Shown here piece after piece: positions 34,131-42,900 of a DNA stretch of 64,000 bases (its first letter is position 1; every line of letters begins with the position of its first letter). The position numbers were made by a program, and so were the translations under genes. Below the pieces are notes generated by a model. That model searched no databases. It saw only the letters and a program-made list of their open reading frames with translations, and was not told the origin of the DNA. Source of the stretch: CAZSHX01 sp964606895 (GTDB lineage: Bacteria > Bacteroidota > Ignavibacteria > Kapaibacteriales > UBA2268); the NCBI GenBank assembly GCA_964606895.1, contig CAZSHX010000016.1:1-64000 (forward strand). Direction: 5' to 3'.

Positions 34131-35788
34131 CTATGAAAAAACTTAAATCAATCATTATTACAGGTGCCAGCGGCTTCATAGGTAGTCATTTGATAGAAAA
34201 GATGATTGAAGATTGCAGAATATATGCAATAGCCAGACGGTCAATTAAAGAATCCAATATCCCGTATCATCCTAATCTGCATTGGATTCAGTGCGATATT
34301 TCAAATTGGGCAACCCTGAAAATTGCTATGGATTATATCCAAAATCTGGGTGGTGCGGATTATGTGATTCATTTGGCGGCCTACTATGATTTTACATACA
34401 AGGATAATCCTGCTTATGACTCTGTCAACGTTGACGGCACAAGAAATATCCTTGAATTTGCTTCAAAGGTCGGAATAAAAAGATTTATTTTTGCAAGCTC
34501 CATTGCCGCCTGCAATTTCCCGAAGCCGGGGGATATTGTAACCGAAAAGACATCACCCGATGCTGATTACCACTATGCCAGAAGCAAAAAAGCAGGAGAG
34601 GAATTAGTAAAACAATATTCCAAAATCTTTCCTTGTTCGGTCATCAGGTTCGCCGCGGTTTTCAGCGATTGGTGCGAGTATGCTCCTCTTTATAAATTTT
34701 TATTGAGATGGCTTTCTAAAAGTTTTGATTCAAGAATAGTTGCAGGTAAAGGGGAATCTGCAATCCCATATATTCACATCCGCGACCTTTGTTGTCTTTT
34801 TTGTAAGGTTTTGGAAAAGACCGAGCAACTGCCTGACTTCGATATTTACAATGGAAGTCCTAACTTATCAACTTCCCACAAAGCAATTTTTGATATCTCA
34901 ACTCACTATTTTTTTGGTGAACCCCTGAAACCAATATTTCTTCCTGAGTTTCTGGCTTTGCCGGGATTACTGTTTAAAAAATTCCTGAATCTTTTCAGTG
35001 GTTCGAACGATGATATTTTTGAAAAAGTATGGATGATAGATTATATAGATCAGGTGCTTGATGTTGATTCTTCCTATACTCAAAATGTTCTTGGCTGGAT
35101 GCCGACACCGAGATACCACATTACAAGAAGACTATTATTCTTACTTGAAAAAAATAAAAGTCATCCGGGCGAATGGCATTTGAAAAATGAAGCGGCTTTG
35201 AAAAGAATCGCAAAAAGAGCTAACTTCATGATTTACGAAAAAATGCTCGAACAGCAAGATTCAATGCTGACCATTGTTAATAAATATATCTTGGAGGAAG
35301 ATCCGCAAGGGATTTTCAACCAGTATAAACAGATGGCTCTGATTAATTTTCAAGGCTATACCAATGCAATTTATCATCTGCTCCTTGCGGCAATCAGAAG
35401 CAGTGACAGAGGTCTTTTCCTTGAATATATTGATAAACTTGCCATTCGCAGATTTGCGGATGGTTTCCAACCCGAGACATTATGCGGGGCTCTGAAGGTA
35501 TTTAATGATGTTATAATTAAGAATCTTTCAAATTCCAGAGAATTATCAAAAATCAAACAAGAGATATATGATAATGTTGGACTCACTTTGCAAATTGCTC
35601 AGGACGAAATCGAAGATTTATACGATAGCTTAGTTATGAAAATGCCTGATGAGGCTATGCTTAATTCCAATCTTCCCGATTGTCATGAACTTCAGAGGCG
35701 AATTCGTCAGCTAAGTGCTTTCTATCAGATGTCGCCAAAAGAATTCAGCTCAACGGATGAGATCTTTTTAATGAACAATATGCGATAA
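34127..35788 (+). CDS. Extended SDR (NAD-dependent epimerase-like) with a C-terminal helical domain
   Basis: 553 residues. N-terminal extended SDR: 'TGASGFIGSHL' (12-22), 'VIHLAAYYDF', 'NVDGTRNILEFA', 'FASSIAA' and catalytic YARSK (Y150-K154). This part ends near residue 350. About 200 further residues are helical and lack obvious family motifs ('MIYEKMLEQQDSMLTIVNKYI', 'LLLAAIRSSDRGLFLEYIDKL'), an unusual addition. The ATG at 34127 overlaps the upstream membrane protein gene; a second ATG is at 34133. Substrate unknown, possibly a sugar nucleotide or a lipid/steroid. Confidence 0.8.
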   Translation: MTMKKLKSIIITGASGFIGSHLIEKMIEDCRIYAIARRSIKESNIPYHPNLHWIQCDISNWATLKIAMDYIQNLGGADYVIHLAAYYDFTYKDNPAYDSVNVDGTRNILEFASKVGIKRFIFASSIAACNFPKPGDIVTEKTSPDADYHYARSKKAGEELVKQYSKIFPCSVIRFAAVFSDWCEYAPLYKFLLRWLSKSFDSRIVAGKGESAIPYIHIRDLCCLFCKVLEKTEQLPDFDIYNGSPNLSTSHKAIFDISTHYFFGEPLKPIFLPEFLALPGLLFKKFLNLFSGSNDDIFEKVWMIDYIDQVLDVDSSYTQNVLGWMPTPRYHITRRLLFLLEKNKSHPGEWHLKNEAALKRIAKRANFMIYEKMLEQQDSMLTIVNKYILEEDPQGIFNQYKQMALINFQGYTNAIYHLLLAAIRSSDRGLFLEYIDKLAIRRFADGFQPETLCGALKVFNDVIIKNLSNSRELSKIKQEIYDNVGLTLQIAQDEIEDLYDSLVMKMPDEAMLNSNLPDCHELQRRIRQLSAFYQMSPKEFSSTDEIFLMNNMR

Positions 35789-35885
35789 TATTTAACCAAT
35801 TCATTTTTTTTATTATTACTGCTTGTTTTGAAAGATATAATCAAATAAGTTTGCATTTGGTCTTTATTATATTTTTGGAGAAACC

Positions 35886-37721
35886 ATGAAAAAGCACTTA
35901 CTTTTCATTTTGACATTACTTCTTTTTGTTTTTGCTGAAGAATCTCTTCTTTCTCAAAAACAGCTTTCCCCTGTTGCAGAATCGCTGAAAGCTTCTGTAG
36001 AAACTCTGACTTCTGAAGACTTTCAGGGCAGACTGACAGGTGAACCCGGCAATTACAAAGCCGCAGATTTTATTGAAAACTTCTTTAAGTCCAAAGGGCT
36101 TCAGCCTTTGAACGGTTCTTACAGAAACGAATTTTCCTATAATGCTGGCGTTAGATTAAATCCCGACAACAACGTTTCTTTCCAAACTTTAATCGAAAAA
36201 GTCGGTTTGCCAAAAGAAATGTGGACAAAAGCCGTAAAGAAATGGAATGTAAACGAGGACTGGTTTCCAGTTAAATTCAGCGAAAATGGAACAGTTACCG
36301 GAGAACTCGTTTTTGCCGGATTCGGTATAACTGCCAAAGAAATCAACTACGATGATTATGATGGAATTGATGTCAAAGGGAAAGTTGTTATTGTTCTTTC
36401 CGATTCAACCGACGGTATTGCCAAGGAAAGCCGATTTGCAAATTACGGCGAACTGAAATATAAAGCAACCAATGCCAAAGACCATGGTGCCGTTGGAATC
36501 ATTTTCGTGAAAATGCTCAGCGATTCCGCAAATACTTTCTATCCTCTCAAAGGAGAAGCTAACATCGGCAACGGCGGCATTGCCGCAATTCAGGCAAACA
36601 GAACCAAAATTGCCACTTTTTTCCCGAGAAATCAGGCTCTCTACACTACTGAGCTTGAGATAATTAAAACTAAAAAGACTAAAAGCTTTGCAATTCCGAA
36701 CACTAAAGTTACAATAAATGTTAATCTTGGTTTATCTGTTATTCAGGTGCCGAATGTTGTGGGCATTGTTAAAGGAACAGACGCAGTACTTTCAGATGAG
36801 TATATCGTATTGGGTGCCCATTTTGACCATCTCGGTTATGGTCCCGAAAAATCAAAATATAAAGGTAAATTCCCTAAGCTTCATCCCGGAGCCGATGACA
36901 ATGCTTCCGGAGTTTCCGTATTGCTCGAAACAGCAACAAGAATTGCAAAGAATCCATTAAAAAGAACGGTTGTTTTTGTTGCCTTTAATGCCGAAGAAGA
37001 AGGCGTTCTCGGTTCGATGAATTTCCTGAAAAGCAATGCCATTCCGGCTTCCAAAATATCAGCAATGGTAAACCTTGATATGGTTGGCAGAATGAAGGAC
37101 AACAAAGTTTTTGTCTTTGGTGTCGGTACTTCATCAAAATTCACAAATATTGTTGACGAAACCGCAAAGACTGACACAGTAACCGTCGTCAAGGTGGAAG
37201 AAGGCTACAGTCCAAGCGACCATTCAAGTTTCTATACCCAAAAAATTCCGGTTCTGTTCCTTTTCACAGGTGTTCACCTTGATTACCACACTCCTGCTGA
37301 TGAAGCGGATAAGCTGAATTACAGCGGTATGGAAAAGGTTAGCCGATACGTCGAATCAATTATGAAAATATTAGGGAATCAACCCGAAAAACCTGATTTC
37401 AAACAGAATGAAAGTCCTTCTGAAGGAAGCACTACTTCGCCATCCGGTACGGGTTACGGTTCTGTTTGGTTTGGTATCGTCCCAAACTTTGAACCCGACC
37501 CGAACGGTTTCAAGATTCAGGGAACGTCCCCGGGCAGTCCTGCCGAAAAAGCCGGTTTGCTTAACGGCGACATACTTGTTACAATGGGCGGCAATAAAAT
37601 TAAAAATATCAAAGACCTGTCCACAGCAATTAAAAGCTACAAACCAGGTGATAAAGTTCCGGTAACTTACCTTCGGGACGGCAAAGAAAAAAAAGTTGAA
37701 GTAACAATGGTGAAAAAATAA
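35886..37721 (+). CDS. Secreted M28 aminopeptidase with PA and PDZ domains
   Basis: 611 residues, preceded by GGAG at 35877-35880. Signal peptide (MKKHLLFILTLLLFVFAEES), PA-type insert (about 130-290), then the M28 zinc peptidase with all ligands: H in 'GAHFDHLGYG' (~311), D in 'HPGADDNASG', EE in 'FNAEEEGVLGS', D in 'NLDMVGRM' and H in 'GVHLDYHTPAD'. A PDZ domain ends the protein (about 525-608, 'GSPAEKAGLLNGDILVTMGG'). Likely a periplasmic or surface aminopeptidase. Convergent with the DUF1684 gene, 16 nt away. Confidence 0.9.
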   Translation: MKKHLLFILTLLLFVFAEESLLSQKQLSPVAESLKASVETLTSEDFQGRLTGEPGNYKAADFIENFFKSKGLQPLNGSYRNEFSYNAGVRLNPDNNVSFQTLIEKVGLPKEMWTKAVKKWNVNEDWFPVKFSENGTVTGELVFAGFGITAKEINYDDYDGIDVKGKVVIVLSDSTDGIAKESRFANYGELKYKATNAKDHGAVGIIFVKMLSDSANTFYPLKGEANIGNGGIAAIQANRTKIATFFPRNQALYTTELEIIKTKKTKSFAIPNTKVTINVNLGLSVIQVPNVVGIVKGTDAVLSDEYIVLGAHFDHLGYGPEKSKYKGKFPKLHPGADDNASGVSVLLETATRIAKNPLKRTVVFVAFNAEEEGVLGSMNFLKSNAIPASKISAMVNLDMVGRMKDNKVFVFGVGTSSKFTNIVDETAKTDTVTVVKVEEGYSPSDHSSFYTQKIPVLFLFTGVHLDYHTPADEADKLNYSGMEKVSRYVESIMKILGNQPEKPDFKQNESPSEGSTTSPSGTGYGSVWFGIVPNFEPDPNGFKIQGTSPGSPAEKAGLLNGDILVTMGGNKIKNIKDLSTAIKSYKPGDKVPVTYLRDGKEKKVEVTMVKK

Positions 37722-37737
37722 TTTGAATTGAACGAGG

Positions 37738-38361
37738 TTATTTTTTCTTTTTCATAGACTTTTTCTCGAATTTTTCACCTGCAAGTACTTCAAACGTAAG
37801 ATGGTTGTCCATTGGAACCAATGGACAACTGTACTTTTTGTTATAAGCACAATATGGGTTGTAAGCTGAATTAAAATCAAGTATATAACTCTTTTTGCCT
37901 GCTTTCATAGGAATATCCAGATATCTGCCGGCTTCGTAAGAATTGTAGCCGGTGGTTACATCGGTGAACGGAACAAACAATTCCCTGTCTTTCGTTATAG
38001 GTAGCATCATGTAGCCATTAAGTTTGTATTGCTTATCTTTGTAAGTGAAAGTCAGCTTACCCCATTTCAGCATCAGTTTGGTTTTCTCTTTCTTACTTGT
38101 CAGCATTTTTACCGTATCGGGTTTTGGGTATTTTGTAAATTTTGCATTAAAGATAAATTCTTTGGAGGGAGCAAAATATTCCAATCCTTTGAAACCAGTT
38201 TTTTCTTCATCGGGAATTGGTGAGTCCTTAGCCTTTTTGAATTGTTGGTCTTTTTCCTTGCGTTCACAGTCTATCTTTTTGGCATCAAACCCGACGGAGA
38301 ATACGGTTCCAAAGCTTGCTAAAGCCAAGATTATAATAATCGGCACAAACATTTTTTTCAT
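37738..38361 (-). CDS. DUF1684 exported protein
   Basis: 207 residues from ATG 38361, which starts a signal peptide (MKKMFVPIIIILALASFGTVFS); the open frame extends upstream to 38535 without signal character. Conserved DUF1684 blocks are present: 'GFKGLEYFAPSKEFIFNAKF', 'LFVPFTDVTTGYNSYEAGRYLDIP' and 'DFNSAYNPYCAYNKKYSCPL'. The function of this family is unknown. The C-terminus is lysine-rich. Confidence 0.85.
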   Translation of the reverse strand: MKKMFVPIIIILALASFGTVFSVGFDAKKIDCERKEKDQQFKKAKDSPIPDEEKTGFKGLEYFAPSKEFIFNAKFTKYPKPDTVKMLTSKKEKTKLMLKWGKLTFTYKDKQYKLNGYMMLPITKDRELFVPFTDVTTGYNSYEAGRYLDIPMKAGKKSYILDFNSAYNPYCAYNKKYSCPLVPMDNHLTFEVLAGEKFEKKSMKKKK

Positions 38362-38535
38362 TTTAATCTTTCTGTTTTTGTTTTCTGAAATTCCAAAAAT
38401 GCAATAACGAAAAAGAATGAATTTTAATAGATGATATAAAATTTCAACTTTCTTAAAGTTGAAAATAATAGTTTTAGCGTTAAACTTTAAACTATATAAT
38501 TTTTCTCTTGCCCCTGTCCGGGGAACAATGCCCAA

Positions 38536-39396
38536 CTAAATCTTCACAAACTTCCCAACTTTATCTCCAACACGAACAAAATAAATTCCCGACGGCAAGC
38601 CCGAAACGTCAATCTTATATTTCCTGTCTGTAGGGAAAAGGCATGCCTGTTCCCTACATTTTACACCGAGGGCGGAGAAGATTTGTATTGATTGCAGTGG
38701 CAATTCATGAATTGCCCCTACTGAGATTTCAATGAAATCGGCGGTTGGATTGGAGGAAATAATTATATTCAAATTATCTGTTAATGGATTCTGCTCCGAA
38801 ACATCAGTACTAACTTGATAACTTGTTAATTTCCAGTCATCACCCCAAGTATTAAATATTCTTATTCTGCCTATGCCTAAAGCGAATTCCTCAAAAATAT
38901 CAGAATCAAGAGACTGCTCTATTTTCGACGAAATTGCCACACAATTTTTATACTCTTTTTTGTTAAGTTTAGTATCGTAATTCTTCTTGTAAATGGTGAA
39001 GATGTTGGTTGTTGTGTCTGATGAGTACCGAATATGTTCCCAGGTTGAGCCGGTGTCTGCATCAAACTTATACAAAAGCTGGTCATTGCCATATTGGTTT
39101 GAAAAGACATTGATTCCATCTTTCCAAATGAATTCACTATAATAAAAATATTTTCCGGGCTGAAAGGCATTTTCCGTTATTTTGAATTCAAAACAATCTC
39201 TCCCTCCAATATTTATCTTGCCGACAATCTCATAAACAATTGTATCGAGCCTACCCGAGCTAAGGTTACAACTAACATAAGTCCAGTTATTCCCGATTTT
39301 CAGTGGGTAATAATCAGAGGAATTATCCTGTCCAAAGCACTCTTTCGAACAACTTAAACAGGTTACGAAAAGCAAAATGATGATGAAATTTTTCAT
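38536..39396 (-). CDS. Secreted hypothetical protein with T9SS sorting domain
   Basis: 286 residues. Signal peptide with a cysteine-rich start ('LLFVTCLSCSKECFGQD'), then a beta-rich domain ('YYPLKIGNNWTYVS', 'FEEFALGIGRIRIFNTWGDDW') of the kind seen in many FCB secreted proteins, and a CTD whose two loops hold palindromic insertions ('VGAIHELPLQS' and 'CREQACLFPTDRK'). The last ~65 residues are almost identical to the end of the next gene upstream, at DNA level too, pointing to recent duplication or gene conversion. Confidence 0.8.
   Translation of the reverse strand: MKNFIIILLFVTCLSCSKECFGQDNSSDYYPLKIGNNWTYVSCNLSSGRLDTIVYEIVGKINIGGRDCFEFKITENAFQPGKYFYYSEFIWKDGINVFSNQYGNDQLLYKFDADTGSTWEHIRYSSDTTTNIFTIYKKNYDTKLNKKEYKNCVAISSKIEQSLDSDIFEEFALGIGRIRIFNTWGDDWKLTSYQVSTDVSEQNPLTDNLNIIISSNPTADFIEISVGAIHELPLQSIQIFSALGVKCREQACLFPTDRKYKIDVSGLPSGIYFVRVGDKVGKFVKI
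38630..38657. repeat. In-frame 28-nt palindromic element (GTAGGGAACAGGCA type), CTD loop B
   Basis: Half-site GTAGGGAAAAGGCA followed by its reverse complement with one mismatch. It encodes 'CREQACLFPT'. Confidence 0.85.
38699..38716. repeat. In-frame palindromic element (GGCAATTCATGAATTGCC), CTD loop A
   Basis: Perfect 18-bp palindrome GGCAATTCATGAATTGCC, the core of the longer copy at 39623-39646. It encodes 'GAIHELP'. Confidence 0.85.
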
Positions 39397-39462
39397 TTTT
39401 TTCTTTCTGAAATATTCAATAAATCACTAAACTAATTTAATGAATAAAATTACCAAAAGCAA

Positions 39463-40953
39463 CTAAATCTTTACAAACTTCCCAACCTGATCTCCAACAC
39501 GAACAAAATACAACCCCGGCGGCAAACCCGAAACGTCAATCTTATTTTTCCTGTCTGTAGGGAACAGGCATGCCTGTTCCCTACATTTTACACCGAGGGG
39601 CGAGAAGATTTGTATTGATTGCAGGGGCAATTCATGAATTGCCCCTACGCAGATTTCGATAAAATCAGTTGCCGGATTTGGATAACAGGAAAATGATAAT
39701 TCATGATTGCTTTCATCCGAAACCGAAACAACTGTTTTCCATACTACTTCGATTTTATATCCGAACATTGAGTATGAATTCCCATTATTTGCATTGAATG
39801 ATAAATACCAATCCTTGTTAACCCATTGCCCGTCTTTAATTATTTCATAAAATATTGCTGTCATGTTTCCATTCGAGTCGTATATCCATCTGTAACGGGT
39901 ATAATTTACCCATTGTTCATTTTCCCAGTTTTCAGTTAGATATGTCAACCAATTTCCGTTTGAGTTGTAGGTGTAGCTGTAACGGTTTGAATTTACCCAT
40001 TTCCCACCCAGCCAATTTTCAACCAATTCAGTCAGCTTCTTACTATTTTGGTCGTAGGTGTTGGTTCTTCTCGAAACATTTACCCATTGCCCGTTTTCCC
40101 AATTTTCAAATAACCATGTCAAATTATTTCCATTTGCGTCGTAGGTCCAATTGAAACGGCTGTAATCCACCCATATACTATCCTGCCAGTTTTCTGATAA
40201 CTCGGTAGTTACTTTTCCTTTTGTATCGTAAGTATCGCTGGTTCGACGATAATTAACCCATTTACCTGCATTCCAATTTTCTGATATGGTCGAAAGTCTA
40301 TTGCCGTTTGCATTGTATGTATTGGTGGAACGATTTGAATTTACCCATTGTCCATTTTCAAATTTTTCAGATAAATTAACAAGCAGATTCCCGCTTGCAT
40401 CGTAAGTTGAGGTTGTACGATTAGAACTTACCCACTGCCCATTCTGCCGGCTTTCTGATAAATAAGCAAGTCTTTTTCCTTTAGCATTGTAAGTGGAACT
40501 TGTTCGGCTGGAATCCACCCACTGCCCATTCTGCCAATTTTGAACCAATCCGGATAGTACTTTCCCATCGGAGTTATAGGTAAAGGCAGAACGATTAGAA
40601 TTAACCCATTGTCCTGCTGTCAAAGTTTCGGCGATATCAGTTAGCTTATACCCATTCATATCATAGGTATAAGTGTGCCTCTCTTCATTACCATTTTCCT
40701 TAAATACTTTTATACTTTCAACAAGATAAATTTCTCCAAGAATTTCCTCGCCCTTCTTACTAAAAGGATTTTGCAAGTTGGCATCAAAATCTTGAAGTTC
40801 ATTGTTTATTCTTGGAAGCTTATCCAAAGGACTGTTAATCTCAGGAAATGTTTCGTGAGATATCTTTGTATCCGAATATTTATCAAAAGCATCTAAACTG
40901 TTAGTAGTAAATATGCTTAGTAATATAATGCAAAGCGTAATTAATGTTTTCAA
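39463..40953 (-). CDS. Secreted protein of ten 29-residue repeats with T9SS sorting domain
   Basis: 496 residues: signal peptide (MKTLITLCIILLSIFTTNSLDA), then about ten repeats of 29 residues, with pattern '.L..L.E.W.NGQWVN..R...TYD.NGN', then a CTD ('CYPNPATDFIEI' to 'VGKFVKI'). The fixed 87-nt length suggests growth by unit duplication. The pattern loosely recalls RHS/YD repeats ('TYD.NGN') but the 'NGQWVN' block is different. The CTD has perfect palindromic insertions at both loops. Probably a surface binding or structural protein. Confidence 0.8.
   Translation of the reverse strand: MKTLITLCIILLSIFTTNSLDAFDKYSDTKISHETFPEINSPLDKLPRINNELQDFDANLQNPFSKKGEEILGEIYLVESIKVFKENGNEERHTYTYDMNGYKLTDIAETLTAGQWVNSNRSAFTYNSDGKVLSGLVQNWQNGQWVDSSRTSSTYNAKGKRLAYLSESRQNGQWVSSNRTTSTYDASGNLLVNLSEKFENGQWVNSNRSTNTYNANGNRLSTISENWNAGKWVNYRRTSDTYDTKGKVTTELSENWQDSIWVDYSRFNWTYDANGNNLTWLFENWENGQWVNVSRRTNTYDQNSKKLTELVENWLGGKWVNSNRYSYTYNSNGNWLTYLTENWENEQWVNYTRYRWIYDSNGNMTAIFYEIIKDGQWVNKDWYLSFNANNGNSYSMFGYKIEVVWKTVVSVSDESNHELSFSCYPNPATDFIEICVGAIHELPLQSIQIFSPLGVKCREQACLFPTDRKNKIDVSGLPPGLYFVRVGDQVGKFVKI
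39557..39584. repeat. In-frame 28-nt perfect palindromic element, CTD loop B
   Basis: Half-site GTAGGGAACAGGCA followed by its exact reverse complement. It encodes 'CREQACLFPT', as in the neighbouring gene. Confidence 0.92.
39623..39646. repeat. In-frame 24-nt perfect palindromic element, CTD loop A
   Basis: Half-site AGGGGCAATTCA followed by its exact reverse complement. It encodes 'GAIHELPL'. Confidence 0.92.
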
Positions 40954-41064
40954 AAAATCACCTTAAAAATAGAAAAAATAATAATTAACTGTATTTCGAA
41001 TTACCGTTCCGAGATCGTTGGTATAATTGGATTTAACATTACACAATTATTCCCCTTTCTCGTT

Positions 41065-41565
41065 TTATTGTTGCTTTTCAAATTTTGCAATAAAATCACT
41101 AAATTGTTCTTTAATTATTTCATCAATATTGCTTTGAGTAGCACTTTTCCAATAATATTGGTTCTCAGATTCATTCAAATCATATTTAGCAAAATAGAGC
41201 GACCAAAAGTTCATATATTCATGATCCATATTCAAGTTATTGCAAATATCCTTAAGCTCACTGAGTGCTGATAAATATCTATTTGGATTATTAATTGTTA
41301 CTGAAATAAGATAATAAGCATACTTTCTAATGGTTGAATATTTATCCTTGTAATCAAGCTTCAGGTCAGATAAAACTCTATCAGTTAAATCTTGAAGCTC
41401 AAATTGATTAAAAGGGAAAGACATTCCAGCAAGAATATTTAAATGCTTTGACTCATATCCTGCTTCTAACATTTCTAAAGCCCATTCAATCCAACTTTCA
41501 TCAATATCTTCATTGAATAGTTTATTCATTAGCATTTTGTATGTCAATATTACTGTCTGTTGCAT
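41065..41565 (-). CDS. Hypothetical helical protein
   Basis: 166 residues, not recognised. Entirely helical in appearance, with no signal peptide and several aromatic-rich stretches ('EYMNFWSLYFAKYDLNESENQYYW'-like, split here). It resembles small cytoplasmic proteins of toxin-immunity type only in general character. It lies alone between T9SS and ppa genes, with a 170-bp gap to the zinc-finger gene. Confidence 0.5.
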   Translation of the reverse strand: MQQTVILTYKMLMNKLFNEDIDESWIEWALEMLEAGYESKHLNILAGMSFPFNQFELQDLTDRVLSDLKLDYKDKYSTIRKYAYYLISVTINNPNRYLSALSELKDICNNLNMDHEYMNFWSLYFAKYDLNESENQYYWKSATQSNIDEIIKEQFSDFIAKFEKQQ

Positions 41566-41738
41566 TTTTTACTTCTCATAAATATTTTTTTAATACTTAC
41601 CTGACTAAAAATACTTCCATAATTCTTAATATCATTGTGTCTTAGATGGATAATCTTCAAATCATTCGATAACTGTACAAAGAAAATGACACGAAAATAT
41701 CGTGTTTTTCATTTTTGTTCCTTATTACTTTTCTAAAC

Positions 41739-41987
41739 TCACCACAAATTTGTATACGAAAAATCAAATACCTCAGCTTCGATTTTGTTTTTAACACTGC
41801 TACGATTGCTAATCACTTTCATGGTTTCTCTTTGTACTTCCAATTTGAAATACCGTTCATCACAACGATTGCAAACCATAGCACTGATATTTTTTATCAG
41901 ATATAGTTTCCCATTAATATTAAAGACTTCTTCAACTCTCTTTTCGCTGAAATTGTCATTCCCGCAATTATGGCATTTTATTTTCAT
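41739..41987 (-). CDS. YgiT-type zinc-finger protein
   Basis: 82 residues. 'IKCHNCGND' and 'MVCNRCDERYF' supply the two C-x2-C pairs of the YgiT/MqsA N-terminal zinc finger. The rest is short and has no helix-turn-helix. Such proteins often partner a small toxin (DUF4258 or MqsR-like), but no intact partner lies beside it. It starts 4 nt after the ppa stop codon. Confidence 0.75.
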   Translation of the reverse strand: MKIKCHNCGNDNFSEKRVEEVFNINGKLYLIKNISAMVCNRCDERYFKLEVQRETMKVISNRSSVKNKIEAEVFDFSYTNLW

Positions 41988-41991
41988 AACT

Positions 41992-42753
41992 TCATTTTTT
42001 TGTTTTTGGCTTGATTACTCTTTTTGGTTTAATCTCTTTATCTAATCTGCTGTCAGCAAGTAATTGACCTTTTAATATAGCATCAAAAAAAGCATGAGAA
42101 AGTTTTGTTTCAATTTTACCGAATTTAGTATGGTAATCAGTCTGACTTCTGCGAATCACTTCGTGGGCTTCCTCGCGACCGTAGGTGTGAGTGATTTCTG
42201 TTTTTTTAACGTGCCCGGGCATATCCTTATATGTAAGGAAATAGTGGCGAAGTCTTTCGATAAAAGCAATCGGACAATCCGAAAGGTCTTTGTAATGTCT
42301 GAATACTTCATCTTGCTTCATGACGGCAATGATTTTGTCGTCTGCTTCGTTGCCGTCAATCATTCTGAAACCGCCGATAGGAATTGCAGTAACCAATAAA
42401 TCCCCATGCGGGATATGCTTTTCGGTTAAAACACAAACATCAATGGGGTCGCCATCGCCAACAATATCAGTTCGCCAGTTTCTTTGATTGCAAAGCTCTG
42501 CAACTTTGTCGCCGCAGTAAGTTTGGGGAATGAATCCGTAAAGTGCAGGTATAACGTTGGAGAACTTTTGGGGTCGGTCCACTTTTAAATATCCCGATAC
42601 TTTATCAACTTCGTATTTGATGGTATCGGTTGGGACACATTCTATATAAGTTGTAACAATATCAGGTGATTCATCACCGATAGAAACACCATGCCAGGGA
42701 TGGGATTTGTATCTTAATCCGACAAGCTTCCAGATTTCATTAATTGAATCCAT
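41992..42753 (-). CDS. ppa: Soluble inorganic pyrophosphatase
   Basis: 253 residues, somewhat longer than the common ~175-residue bacterial form because of N- and C-terminal additions. The family signature GDGDPIDVCVL (residues 99-109) supplies the metal-binding aspartates; 'YGFIPQTYCGD' and 'HYFLTYKDMPGHVKKTEITHTYG' are in the expected places, the last resembling the 'F..YK' block. It hydrolyses pyrophosphate to phosphate in the cytoplasm. Confidence 0.92.
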   Translation of the reverse strand: MDSINEIWKLVGLRYKSHPWHGVSIGDESPDIVTTYIECVPTDTIKYEVDKVSGYLKVDRPQKFSNVIPALYGFIPQTYCGDKVAELCNQRNWRTDIVGDGDPIDVCVLTEKHIPHGDLLVTAIPIGGFRMIDGNEADDKIIAVMKQDEVFRHYKDLSDCPIAFIERLRHYFLTYKDMPGHVKKTEITHTYGREEAHEVIRRSQTDYHTKFGKIETKLSHAFFDAILKGQLLADSRLDKEIKPKRVIKPKTKK

Positions 42754-42844
42754 TTGTTCTCCAAATTATCTAAATAAGGCAATTTTACCAAACTGCTAAC
42801 TGCTGAAAAATAAATTTACTGAATTGAAATCAAATATCAAACAT

Positions 42845-42880
42845 AAAAAAAAATCCATCCCTGAAACAGAGATGGATTCC
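42845..42880 (-). terminator. Rho-independent terminator for the Spy/CpxP-like lipoprotein gene
   Basis: On the minus strand AATCCATC - 11-nt loop - GATGGATT, followed by a T run. It is 20 or so bases downstream of the stop at 42901. Confidence 0.75.
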
Positions 42881-42900
42881 TTAGGTCAAAAACTTTTAAA

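Noticed and set aside
41566..41738. Possible toxin remnant beside the YgiT-type gene
   Set aside because: A minus-strand frame reads 'RVIFFVQLSNDLKIIHLRHN', somewhat like the end of a RelE/ParE toxin, but it has no start, and the match is too short and by eye only.
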